Shown one piece after another: positions 35,161 to 43,077 of a stretch of DNA of 64,000 nucleotides. The translations under genes were made by a program, and so were the position numbers. This DNA is from Brevibacterium antiquum (GTDB lineage Bacteria; Actinomycetota; Actinomycetes; Actinomycetales; Brevibacteriaceae): contig NZ_JABASX010000002.1 of the NCBI RefSeq assembly GCF_016107655.1, positions 310,001-374,000 on the forward strand, in the 5' to 3' direction. The notes under the pieces were generated by a model that made no database searches, was not told the origin of the DNA, and worked only from the letters and a program-made list of their open reading frames with translations. How positions within the stretch are numbered: position 1 is the stretch's first letter; every line of letters begins with the position of its first letter.

Positions 35161-35325
35161 CTGACTCGCCGACCGGCTGGTCGACTCACCGACCGACTCA
35201 CCGACTGGCTGGTTGTTCCCAGAGCTCAAACTGGGCATCAACCGGTCCGGCGCGCAGGCCCTTGGGAAACTGTGTGCGGAAGAGCATTGACGCGATCACT
35301 ACGAGTGCGTAGCGTGATCCCCAAG

Positions 35326-35342
35326 GGATTGTCATACAATCC
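35326..35342. promoter_or_regulatory. GntR-type operator, site 2
   Basis: GGATTGTCATACAATCC has 7-bp arms around CAT and lies 49 bp before the D-amino-acid dehydrogenase gene. It fits the FadR-subfamily pattern of two short half-sites around a GTnnnAC-like centre and matches site 1 at 15 of 17 positions. Confidence 0.75.
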
Positions 35343-35390
35343 TTAAGCCGCGACCGATGTCGGTCGCGGTCGGCACTGAGGGAGACCTGT

Positions 35391-36641
35391 ATGAAGGTAG
35401 TCGTTGTCGGCGGTGGAGTGGTGGGCCTGGCCAGCGCCTATGAATTGGCGTCTGCCGGCTGCGAGGTCACGCTTCTCGAATCAGGAAAGTGCGGCGCCGG
35501 CGCCTCCCATGGCAACGCGGCGAAAGTGGCACTGGCTGAGAGCACTCCGGTTCCCGGGCCAGGTGTTCTGCTGCAGGGCGTCAGATGGATGCTCAGGCCC
35601 GACAGCCCCCTGTCGATCAAACCGTCTCTGGCACCCGGATACCTGAAGTTTCTGCTCCGGATGGCCCAGCACTGCAACGCCAAGGACTTCGATGCAGGTC
35701 TCGACGTGCACCTGCGTATGGGAGAAGACGCGAATGCGCTCTTCGATGACTATCAGCGCCAGGGCATCGATTTCGAGATGCATGCTCGGGGAGTGCTCCT
35801 GGCTTTTGAGACAACCGCTCGATTCGAAGAACACGCTCAGACCCTGAAGGCATTCGCAACGGCTGGTCACGTCGCGGAAGAACTCCACGGCGATGACTTG
35901 CTGGAGGCGGAGCCGGCACTGAGCGACCGCATTCGCCACGGGATGTTCTTTCCCACCGATCGACAGATCGAACCCGACTCGCTGAACCGCGGACTGCTGA
36001 AGAAGTTGGGCGACATCGGTGTGAAAGTGCGCGAGGGAGTGACCGTGCGCAGCTTCGTGAGCAGCGGTGACGCTGTCACTGCGATCGTCACCACCGACGC
36101 AGAGGTCATCGCCACCGATGCCGTCGTCGTCGCCGCAGGCGTGCCGACCGGTGCGCTTCTGGGCGAGCTCGGCCGCCGACTGCCCATCTATTCGGGCAAG
36201 GGGTACAGCATCGATTACTCTCCCGCGCCGATAGGACTGAGAACCTCACTGACTCTCGAAGACACCAGGGTCGCAGTCACCCCACTCAACGGCATGCTCC
36301 GGCTGGCGGGGACGATGGAATTCGGCAGCCGAGATGACGAAGTCAACGACGTCCGTGTCGAAGCCATTCGCCGTGCGGCCAGACAATCGTTCCGTGACTG
36401 GGGTGATGGACCGACCGGTGAGCAGACTCCGTGGGCTGGCTCGCGGCCGATGACACCGGACGGGCTTCCCGTGATCGGCAAGCTGGGCACGGCGAAGAAC
36501 GCCTTTGTGAATTCCGGCCACTCGATGTTGGGGCTGACCCTGGCACCCGCCTCGGCGAAGGTGCTCACCGACATCATGCTCGACAGAAGATCGACCCTCA
36601 GTCCCGATCTCCTCGCGCGGATATCACCGCAGCGATTCTGA
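35391..36641 (+). CDS. FAD-dependent D-amino acid dehydrogenase (DadA family)
   Basis: A 416-residue flavoenzyme of the DAO/DadA superfamily. It opens with the FAD-binding VVVVGGGVVGLASAYELASAG and LLESGKCGAGASHGNAAK. The C-terminal part has SRPMTPDGLPVIG and NSGHSMLGLTLAPASAK, typical of DadA and D-hydroxyproline dehydrogenases. The reaction would be oxidation of a D-amino or D-imino acid to the imine, with electrons going to the respiratory chain. Its neighbours are a DapA-family enzyme and a proline racemase-family enzyme, which together match the order of the hydroxyproline pathway. The ATG has GGGAGA upstream. Confidence 0.88.
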   Translation: MKVVVVGGGVVGLASAYELASAGCEVTLLESGKCGAGASHGNAAKVALAESTPVPGPGVLLQGVRWMLRPDSPLSIKPSLAPGYLKFLLRMAQHCNAKDFDAGLDVHLRMGEDANALFDDYQRQGIDFEMHARGVLLAFETTARFEEHAQTLKAFATAGHVAEELHGDDLLEAEPALSDRIRHGMFFPTDRQIEPDSLNRGLLKKLGDIGVKVREGVTVRSFVSSGDAVTAIVTTDAEVIATDAVVVAAGVPTGALLGELGRRLPIYSGKGYSIDYSPAPIGLRTSLTLEDTRVAVTPLNGMLRLAGTMEFGSRDDEVNDVRVEAIRRAARQSFRDWGDGPTGEQTPWAGSRPMTPDGLPVIGKLGTAKNAFVNSGHSMLGLTLAPASAKVLTDIMLDRRSTLSPDLLARISPQRF

Positions 36642-36698
36642 TCATTCCCGCTCCTCGTCCGATGTTGAACGACAGCCACCAGTTGAAAGGCCACACTC

Positions 36699-37598
36699 AT
36701 GTCACTCACCTTCACCGGCATCTATGCCGCATGCATCACCCCGTTCAGCCCTGACGGCGGCGAGATCGATATCGCCGGTATCGGGGCTCAGGTCGAGCAT
36801 ATGATCTCCAACGGCGTCCACGGATTGGTGCCGGGCGGATCGACCGGAGAATTCACCGCGCTCACTGTCGCGGAGCGCAAGGCCGGCAACCGCGCTTACA
36901 TTCAAGCGGCAGGTGGGAGAGTGCCCGTGGTTGCGGGAACTGGGGCACTCTCAACGGCAGAGACCATCGAGCTCAGCCGCGATGCCGAAGAAGCAGGCGC
37001 CGATGCTCTGATGATCGTGCCTCCCTTCTACGACACTCCGTCAATCGAGGAGACCATCGCCCACTACCGGGCAGTCTCGAGCGTCGTCGACATCCCGATC
37101 ATGTTCTACAACATTCCGGATGCCACCGGGCTTGACGTCAGCGCTGAAGAGTTCGGCCGACTTGGTCGGGAAGGAGGAGTCGCGTGCTACAAGGACACCA
37201 GCGGCGACTTCTCGAAGTTCACCTCCGTCTATCTCGACCAGTCCGATGACATCCAAGCTATCAACGGCTGTGACACCTTGACCTTCGCAGCGCTCGCACT
37301 CGGAACCGATGCAGGTGTGTGGGGAGCAGCCAGCTTCATTCCCCGACTGTGTGTCGATCTGTACAACGCGTTGGCCATCGACACTGACATGCCGCGAGCG
37401 CGGGATCTGTGGGAGAAGATTCACCCCATATGTGTCTTCCTCGAATCACACAGCTATGCCTGCGGAGTGAAGACCGGGGTCGAACTCGTCGGGATGCCGG
37501 CAGGACCGACGCGCGCGCCGATTCTGCCGCTGGCGACGGAATATCGCGAGGAACTTCGAGGCCTCCTCAGCGCCGCAGGCCTCGAGACCGTCGCCTGA
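36699..37598 (+). CDS. DapA-family lyase, candidate pyrroline-4-hydroxy-2-carboxylate deaminase
   Basis: A 299-residue TIM-barrel class I aldolase-fold enzyme. It has GGSTGEFTALTVAER near 46-60, Tyr137 in FYNIP and the Schiff-base Lys165 in ACYKDTSGD. The family includes dihydrodipicolinate synthase, N-acetylneuraminate lyase and the deaminase that converts pyrroline-4-hydroxy-2-carboxylate to 2-oxoglutarate semialdehyde. Here the neighbours (D-amino-acid dehydrogenase upstream, racemase/epimerase downstream) favour the last role over lysine synthesis. The start ATG has GAAAGG upstream. The substrate is inferred from context only. Confidence 0.85.
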   Translation: MSLTFTGIYAACITPFSPDGGEIDIAGIGAQVEHMISNGVHGLVPGGSTGEFTALTVAERKAGNRAYIQAAGGRVPVVAGTGALSTAETIELSRDAEEAGADALMIVPPFYDTPSIEETIAHYRAVSSVVDIPIMFYNIPDATGLDVSAEEFGRLGREGGVACYKDTSGDFSKFTSVYLDQSDDIQAINGCDTLTFAALALGTDAGVWGAASFIPRLCVDLYNALAIDTDMPRARDLWEKIHPICVFLESHSYACGVKTGVELVGMPAGPTRAPILPLATEYREELRGLLSAAGLETVA

Positions 37599-37631
37599 GC
37601 GTCAACCGTTTTCGAACGAGGTACCGACACA

Positions 37632-38717
37632 ATGGCCAACAGGCAGCTCATTCAGACGGTCGACGTACACGCGGCTGGTGAACCGGGCCGAGTCCTCATG
37701 GGCTCCGGTCTGCGAGTCAAGGGTGCGACCATGATCGAGCGTCTTCGCTATTGTCGTGACCATCTCGATGACCTGCGGACCCTGGTCCTGCAGGAGCCTC
37801 GCGGATATCCCGGGCTCTGCTCGCCGCTGATCGTCCCTCCGGCAGATCCCAGTTGCGACTTCGGCATGATCGTCATGGAACAGGGCGGATTCCGACCCAT
37901 GTCGGGATCGAACCTCATCTGCGCGGTGACCGCACTCATCGAAACCGGGGCGATCGATGTCCTCGAACCGATCACCACTCTGCGCGTGGACACCGCGGTC
38001 GGGATCGTCACGGTGCGCGCACGAGTGGAAGAAGGCCGGGCCACTCTGGTCACCTTCGACAATGTGCCCGCGTTCGTCCATGGTCTTGATCTGCCACTGG
38101 AGGTTCCCGGCTACGGAACGATTCCCGTCGATATCGTCTTCGGGGGACAGTTCTACGTTCAAGCCAAGGCAGAGCACCTCGGCATCGACCTCGAGCCGGT
38201 CAACGCGAAGGAGATCATCCGGGCAGCCTCGGTGATGAGGAAAGCCGCCGACGATGCGTTCGACGTCGTCCATCCGCTCATCCCCGAGATCGACGCGATC
38301 GCTCTGCCGATGATCCACGGGCCGGCACGAACCGAGGGCACGCACGGCCGCAATGCCGTGGTCCTGCCCAACGGGGAGATCGATCTTGATGATTCGAGCA
38401 CCTGGTCAGGCACTTACGATCGGTCGCCGTGCGGAACCGGAACCAGCGCCCGTGTGGCAGCGATGTATGCCAGGGGAGAGCTGGCCGTCGGGGAGAAGTT
38501 CGTCCACGAATCGATGATGGGCACGACCTTCACCGCCGAGGTGAAGGAGACGGCATCCGTGGGCGGTCTTGCGGGGATCGTGCCGACGATCAGCGGTCGC
38601 GGGTGGATCACAGGGTTCCACCAGCTCGTCCTCGAATCCGACGATCCGTTCCCGGTCGGCTATACCGTCGGCGACATCTGGGGACGGGGGATGGGCCGAA
38701 TGACGGCCGGGGAGTGA
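37632..38717 (+). CDS. Proline racemase-family enzyme, candidate hydroxyproline 2-epimerase (Ser/Cys type)
   Basis: A 361-residue member of the proline racemase superfamily, which inverts the alpha carbon of proline or hydroxyproline with two thiol bases or relatives of them. The first catalytic position is Ser91 (FRPMSGSNLIC) instead of Cys in MCGH. The second, Cys267, is kept (DRSPCGTGTSA). Ser/Cys members have been linked to 4- and 3-hydroxyproline epimerisation, and Cys/Thr members to trans-3-hydroxyproline dehydration. With the D-amino-acid dehydrogenase and DapA-like genes it suggests hydroxyproline breakdown. The order epimerase, dehydrogenase, deaminase would give 2-oxoglutarate semialdehyde, but no aldehyde dehydrogenase is nearby. 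Confidence 0.9.
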   Translation: MANRQLIQTVDVHAAGEPGRVLMGSGLRVKGATMIERLRYCRDHLDDLRTLVLQEPRGYPGLCSPLIVPPADPSCDFGMIVMEQGGFRPMSGSNLICAVTALIETGAIDVLEPITTLRVDTAVGIVTVRARVEEGRATLVTFDNVPAFVHGLDLPLEVPGYGTIPVDIVFGGQFYVQAKAEHLGIDLEPVNAKEIIRAASVMRKAADDAFDVVHPLIPEIDAIALPMIHGPARTEGTHGRNAVVLPNGEIDLDDSSTWSGTYDRSPCGTGTSARVAAMYARGELAVGEKFVHESMMGTTFTAEVKETASVGGLAGIVPTISGRGWITGFHQLVLESDDPFPVGYTVGDIWGRGMGRMTAGE

Positions 38718-38773
38718 ACTCGATGTCAGTTCTCCCGACTGCGAATGGACAGTGCATGGCGAAGGAGCAGCAT

Positions 38774-39520
38774 ATGGAACTCGAAGGTCGCACCATCATC
38801 GTCACCGGAGCCGCCGGCGGCATCGGCTCGGCGATCGCCACAGCCTGCGCGTACCAGGGCGGAACCGTCATCGCCGTGGACCGGGTGGAAACGACTCCCG
38901 ATCCTTCTCTGCCCGCCGAGGTGGATGCGCGGATCTCGTCGTACCCGGCCGATATCTCAACGGCGGCAGGCTGCGTCGATCTCCTCACCGGCGTCCTCGC
39001 TCGCTTCGGAGTCGTCGATGGCCTCGTCAACTGTGCAGGAGTGATGCGCCGAGGTTCGCTCCTTGCCATTGATGAGGACGACTGGGCGACGAGCTTCGCC
39101 GTCAACGTCGATGCCGTCATGCGTCTGAGCCGCGGAATCCTGCCGTCGCTCATCGGTGCGGGAACCGGATCGATCGTCAACATCGCCTCCCAGTGGGGGC
39201 TGCACCCGGCAGGCGGCCACATCGCGTACAACACCTCCAAGGCCGCCGTCGTCTCGTTCAGCCAGAGTCTTGCCCGCGACTACGGCAGACAGGGAGTGCG
39301 GGTCAACGCCGTCTGCCCCGGCGAGATCCTCACCCCGATGCTGGAGCAGAAGCTCGAATCCTCGAATATCGCCGAGGCGGTCCTGGCCGAGGCCATCCCG
39401 CTGGGTCGTCTGGGACGTCCGGACGAAGTCGCGGAGTTGACGACGTTCCTGCTCAGCGATCGAGCATCGTTCATCTCCGGTGCCGCGATCGAGATCACCG
39501 GAGCCCAACAGGTCGGCTGA
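38774..39520 (+). CDS. SDR-family oxidoreductase
   Basis: A 248-residue classical short-chain dehydrogenase. The start at ATG 38774 is set by GAAGGAG 6 nt upstream; in-frame ATGs at 38723 and 38756 lack this. The NAD-binding motif is TGAAGGIG (with acidic Asp in VIAVDR, favouring NAD+), NCAG follows, and the active site is Ser with YNTSK. It stands after the epimerase gene in the same operon and may oxidise a hydroxy or aldehyde intermediate of the pathway. The exact reaction is unknown. Confidence 0.88.
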   Translation: MELEGRTIIVTGAAGGIGSAIATACAYQGGTVIAVDRVETTPDPSLPAEVDARISSYPADISTAAGCVDLLTGVLARFGVVDGLVNCAGVMRRGSLLAIDEDDWATSFAVNVDAVMRLSRGILPSLIGAGTGSIVNIASQWGLHPAGGHIAYNTSKAAVVSFSQSLARDYGRQGVRVNAVCPGEILTPMLEQKLESSNIAEAVLAEAIPLGRLGRPDEVAELTTFLLSDRASFISGAAIEITGAQQVG

Positions 39521-39577
39521 GAAGCCGAACCGGGTGCGACGGCAGCTCGCCGGGCCCGGTCAATGAAGGAGGACGAT

Positions 39578-40333
39578 ATGACCGTCGAAGAAGGGCACCC
39601 ACTGGCTGGAAGGCGAGTCCTCGTCACGGGCGGTTCGAAGGGGATCGGGGCAGCCATTGTCAGAGCCGTACACAGGGACGGTGCAGCGGTGGCGATCCAC
39701 TTCAACTCCGAGGAGCACGGCGCTCGTGGCCTCGCGGCCGAACTCCGGGAGCGCGCACACCTCGTGCGTGCCGACCTGGCACGTCCCGGCACTGCCGAGG
39801 GGCTGTGGGACTCGGCGAACGAAGCCCTGGGCGGCGTCGACACTCTCATCAACAACGCCGGAGCCTGGATCGCCTCGCCCCGAGCTGACCCGCAGGCATG
39901 GGCCCGGGGATGGGAGACGAACCTGCAGCTCAATCTCATCTCCGCGGCAGATCTGTGCAGGTGCGCACTCGAAGAGTTCCCCAACCTCGGCGGGGGAACG
40001 ATCGTCAACATCACGAGCCGCTCAGCCCATCGCGGCGATGATGCCGAGCATCTTGCCTACGGTGCGGCCAAGGGAGGACTGCTGAGCCTGACGAAGGGGA
40101 TCGCCCGGGGCTTCGGCCACATGGGCATCCTCGCGTATGCCGTGGCTCCGGGATGGGTGGATACCGGCCTCGCCTCCGGAGAGATCGACGCCGAGACTCT
40201 CGCCGACCTCCCGCTGCGAGAAGTCACCCCGCCCGAAGACGTCGCCGAACTCGTGGCGTACCTCGTCTCCGGACGGTCACGACATCTGACCGGGGCAACC
40301 CTCGACATCACCGGGGCCGACTACGTGCGGTGA
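39578..40333 (+). CDS. SDR-family oxidoreductase
   Basis: A 251-residue classical SDR and last gene of the catabolic operon. AGGAGG at 39567-39572 fixes ATG 39578 over the in-frame ATG at 39563. The cofactor motif is TGGSKGIG, with NNAG, and the active site is Ser in NITSRS with YGAAK. The C-terminus (LTGATLDITGADYVR) resembles that of the preceding SDR, so the two are distant relatives. It may use NADP(H), since the acidic residue after strand 2 is absent. The gene converges on the ABC transporter operon with 34 bp between. Confidence 0.87.
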   Translation: MTVEEGHPLAGRRVLVTGGSKGIGAAIVRAVHRDGAAVAIHFNSEEHGARGLAAELRERAHLVRADLARPGTAEGLWDSANEALGGVDTLINNAGAWIASPRADPQAWARGWETNLQLNLISAADLCRCALEEFPNLGGGTIVNITSRSAHRGDDAEHLAYGAAKGGLLSLTKGIARGFGHMGILAYAVAPGWVDTGLASGEIDAETLADLPLREVTPPEDVAELVAYLVSGRSRHLTGATLDITGADYVR

Positions 40334-40367
40334 ACGCCCGAAATCAGAGCACCCGCATGGCGCCGAA

Positions 40368-41171
40368 TCAGAATCGCACAGCGTCGATGAATTTCTTCAG
40401 CTCCGGGTCCTCTGCCTTGTTGAAGGCATCGTCCGGGGTCGCATTCACCGCAATCTCTCCTTCATGGAAGAACACGACCCGGTCTGCGGCCTTCGACGCG
40501 AACGCCATATCGTGAGTGACGAGAGCGACGGCAATGCCCTCCTCTTCCTTGAGTCTGCGCAGAACATCGAGGACCTCGGCGGCCACCGGTGGATCGAGCG
40601 CGCTCGTGATCTCGTCGCAGAGCAGCAGCTTCGGCCTCATCATCAGGGCGCGGGCGATCGCGACGCGTTGCCGCTCACCACCGGAGAGTTCGCTGGGACG
40701 GGAGTGGATATGGTCGGACATCCCCACCTCGGCGAGAGCCTTCTCCGCTCGTTCCAGTGCCGCTGACTCCGACATGCCCAGACGTTTCCGCGGTGCCAGA
40801 GTGAGGTTCTTGAGCACATCCATATGCGGCCACAGCGTGTAGCTCTGGAAGATCATGCCGACATGGGAGTCGACCTGCTTCCATGCTGGGGTGCGCTTGG
40901 AATCCTCGAACACGACCTCGCCGTCAAAGGTCATCGTGCCGTCATCGGGGTCGGTGAGCCCGGCGATCGCCCGCAGCAGCGTGGACTTGCCCGATCCCGA
41001 CCTGCCGATGATGACGGTGATGTCTCCGGCGAGCATGTCGAAGTCGATGCTCTTCATGACCTCTCGATCGCCGAAACTCTTCTTGAGCCCGCGGCAGGAC
41101 ACGAGCACATCACCGGACTTCGCAGCGATGTCCCTGTGCGTCCCGGTGTGGGCAGCTGAGTTCTCACTCAT
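40368..41171 (-). CDS. Polar amino acid ABC transporter ATPase
   Basis: A 267-residue GlnQ/HisP-type ATPase. It has Walker A GRSGSGKST, the Q-loop in IFQSYTLWPH, signature LSGGERQR, Walker B LLLCDEITSALDP and the switch His in VTHDM. It energises uptake by the permease and binding protein encoded upstream. The ATG overlaps the permease stop by 4 bases. The first 20 residues are an extra hydrophilic extension. The transporter belongs to the same regulon as the D-amino-acid genes, judging from shared operator sequences. Confidence 0.93.
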   Translation of the reverse strand: MSENSAAHTGTHRDIAAKSGDVLVSCRGLKKSFGDREVMKSIDFDMLAGDITVIIGRSGSGKSTLLRAIAGLTDPDDGTMTFDGEVVFEDSKRTPAWKQVDSHVGMIFQSYTLWPHMDVLKNLTLAPRKRLGMSESAALERAEKALAEVGMSDHIHSRPSELSGGERQRVAIARALMMRPKLLLCDEITSALDPPVAAEVLDVLRRLKEEEGIAVALVTHDMAFASKAADRVVFFHEGEIAVNATPDDAFNKAEDPELKKFIDAVRF

Positions 41172-41905
41172 GGTTTGACCTCGACTTTCGTTCCAGGAGC
41201 CATCTGTGCCGCAAGGCTCTTGCGACGAATGCCGCGCACATTGCCCGTCTCCATCATGTTGCGTTCGATCTTGCTCAGGATGAGCGAGGCAGGGAACGCG
41301 ATGAGGAAGTACATGAGCGCTGCGACGGAGAGGATCTCCAGCGCTCGATAGGACTCCGTGGAGATCTTGTTCGCGGTGAACATCAGGTCGGCCACCGCGA
41401 TCGTGGACACCAGGGCGGTGTCCTTGAACAGTGAGATGTCGAGCGACATGATCACCGGCAGCTGCTGTTTGAGCGCCTGCGGGACGATGATGTGACGGAT
41501 CTGCTGGAACCTGGTCAGTCGGAGCATCTTGCCTGCTTCGACCTGTTCAGGCGGAACCGCTTGGAATCCGCTGCGGTAGGCCTCTGCCATGAACGCGGTG
41601 AGATTGAGCGTCAGCGCGATGACGGCCGATATCGTGCCGGGAATGGTGATTCCCGTCAGAGTCGGCAAAGCATAGTAGACCCAGAACAGCTGCACCAGAA
41701 GAGGTGTACAGCGGAAGATCTCGATGTAGAGCTGGGCCAGCCAGCGCACCACTTCGATTTTGGACATGCGCAGCAGTGCCACAGGAATGGCGAAGATCAT
41801 GCTGAGGATGATGACGATGACCGATATCTCCACGGTCAGGAGGAGGCCGTCGAGCAACCGTGGGAAGTTGTTCGTGACCACGCTCCAGTCGAACGTGTAA
41901 TTCAT
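41168..41905 (-). CDS. Polar amino acid ABC transporter permease
   Basis: A 245-residue HisM/GlnP-type permease with about five helices. The EAA loop is present (EAYRSGFQAVPPEQVEAGKMLRL shortened here as EAYRSGFQ...EAGKML), contacting the ATPase. FRCTPLLVQLFWVYYALP is the family signature. Only one permease gene is present, so the transporter probably forms a homodimer in the membrane. It is 31 bp after the binding-protein gene and overlaps the ATPase gene. Confidence 0.92.
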   Translation of the reverse strand: MNYTFDWSVVTNNFPRLLDGLLLTVEISVIVIILSMIFAIPVALLRMSKIEVVRWLAQLYIEIFRCTPLLVQLFWVYYALPTLTGITIPGTISAVIALTLNLTAFMAEAYRSGFQAVPPEQVEAGKMLRLTRFQQIRHIIVPQALKQQLPVIMSLDISLFKDTALVSTIAVADLMFTANKISTESYRALEILSVAALMYFLIAFPASLILSKIERNMMETGNVRGIRRKSLAAQMAPGTKVEVKP

Positions 41906-41936
41906 GAGAAGTCCCTTCTACCGGGGGCGGAGTCGA

Positions 41937-42779
41937 TCACTTCATTGCGAGATCGCCGAGGTTATCGGGACTGATCACTCCGGCCTTGTCCAGTGCGGCT
42001 TGGAAGGAACCGTCGTTCTTCGCGTTCTGAATGGCGATATTGATGACCTGCAGTGAACGTTCATCGATGTCAGCGCTGAGTCCGTAGTTCGAATCGCTCT
42101 TGAAGATGACCGGCTTCGGTCGCACGATCTTCAATGACTTGTTCTTCTGTGCGGCGTCAGCGAGAGTCGGAAGGTCGCCGAACGCTGCGACTGCACGGCC
42201 GGCTTCCATCGCGGTGATCGACTGCGGGATCGCTTCGGCATTGACGATGTCGACTCCCAGATCGACGACCCGGCGTTCGTAGGACGTACCCGAGGCCACG
42301 GCGACGGGCTTCTTTGACTTGATGACATCCTCGGTGGACTTCAGACCGGAATCGGATTTGACGATCCACACGCCTTCGTAGGTGTAGACGGGGTCGGTGA
42401 ACTGGATGGCCAGTGACCGCTCCGAGGTGGCGTCGAGGTACGCACCGACATCGAACCGATCCGCTTGCAGGCCGGACACCATCTTCGACCATTCCGCGGC
42501 GACCGGAGTGAACTTCACACCCATCTCCTTGGCCAGGTTCTGCAGCGGCAGCACGTTGGGCCCGCCCATCTTGCCGTCCTTCTGCTCGCCCGTCATCGGG
42601 GGAGCAGAAGCGATTCCGACTCGGAGTTCGCCCTGATCCTTGATCTTCTGGATCCAGGCGCCGTTCTCCGTGCCCCCGGCACCGCCTCCGGATCGAAGTC
42701 CGGCTCCGAAGTAGCCTCCTGCCAGCGCCACAACGATGACGCCGACGATAGCGATGATGATTTGACTTGTTCTGGACAT
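41937..42779 (-). CDS. Substrate-binding protein of amino acid ABC transporter, membrane-anchored without lipobox
   Basis: A 280-residue SBP_bac_3 family protein. The N-terminus IIIAIVGVIVVALAGGYFGAG is a hydrophobic helix, but there is no lipobox cysteine, so it is either held by an uncleaved signal anchor or cleaved by signal peptidase I. The binding domain has GELRVGIASAPPM, FDVGAYLDATSERSLAIQFTDPV and VASGTSYERR (substrate-contact regions). It is the first gene of the transporter operon, with two operator-like palindromes upstream (42877-42893, 42999-43015). The ligand is probably the imino or amino acid degraded by the adjacent enzymes. Confidence 0.88.
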   Translation of the reverse strand: MSRTSQIIIAIVGVIVVALAGGYFGAGLRSGGGAGGTENGAWIQKIKDQGELRVGIASAPPMTGEQKDGKMGGPNVLPLQNLAKEMGVKFTPVAAEWSKMVSGLQADRFDVGAYLDATSERSLAIQFTDPVYTYEGVWIVKSDSGLKSTEDVIKSKKPVAVASGTSYERRVVDLGVDIVNAEAIPQSITAMEAGRAVAAFGDLPTLADAAQKNKSLKIVRPKPVIFKSDSNYGLSADIDERSLQVINIAIQNAKNDGSFQAALDKAGVISPDNLGDLAMK

Positions 42780-42876
42780 CTTTGTCTCTCCTCGTCAAAA
42801 TGCCGGCCCCACTCTGGACCGACCGTGCAAGAAGCGGCGGGCCCCTCGAGATGGTGGGCTGACACGCTCCTCCACC

Positions 42877-42893
42877 GCCGTGTCATACAATCG
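42877..42893. promoter_or_regulatory. GntR-type operator, site 3
   Basis: This site contains TGTCATACAATC exactly as in site 2 and matches 13 of 17 positions overall. It lies about 100 bp upstream of the binding-protein start, on the promoter side of the transporter operon. Confidence 0.65.
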
Positions 42894-42998
42894 ACCATAT
42901 AGCGACTTCTGCGTAATATCGAGAGTTGATCGGAAACTGGGCCTGCAAGTGTTATCAAGTCACGCATTTCCATCGGGATCTGCTGCACCAGATATCAC

Positions 42999-43015
42999 AG
43001 ATTGTCTGACAATGA
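42999..43015. promoter_or_regulatory. GntR-type operator, site 4
   Basis: The core ATTGTCTGACAAT (43001-43013) is a palindrome of two 6-bp arms around one base and fits the shared consensus ATTGTCNNACAAT. It lies 60 bp after the pucR stop and 220 bp before the binding-protein gene, so two sites serve this promoter region. Confidence 0.65.
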
Positions 43016-43077
43016 CGAGAAGGCGAAACGATCGCGTGCAGTTCACCTCACCGGTCTTCACCTGACCGGTTTTCAGC

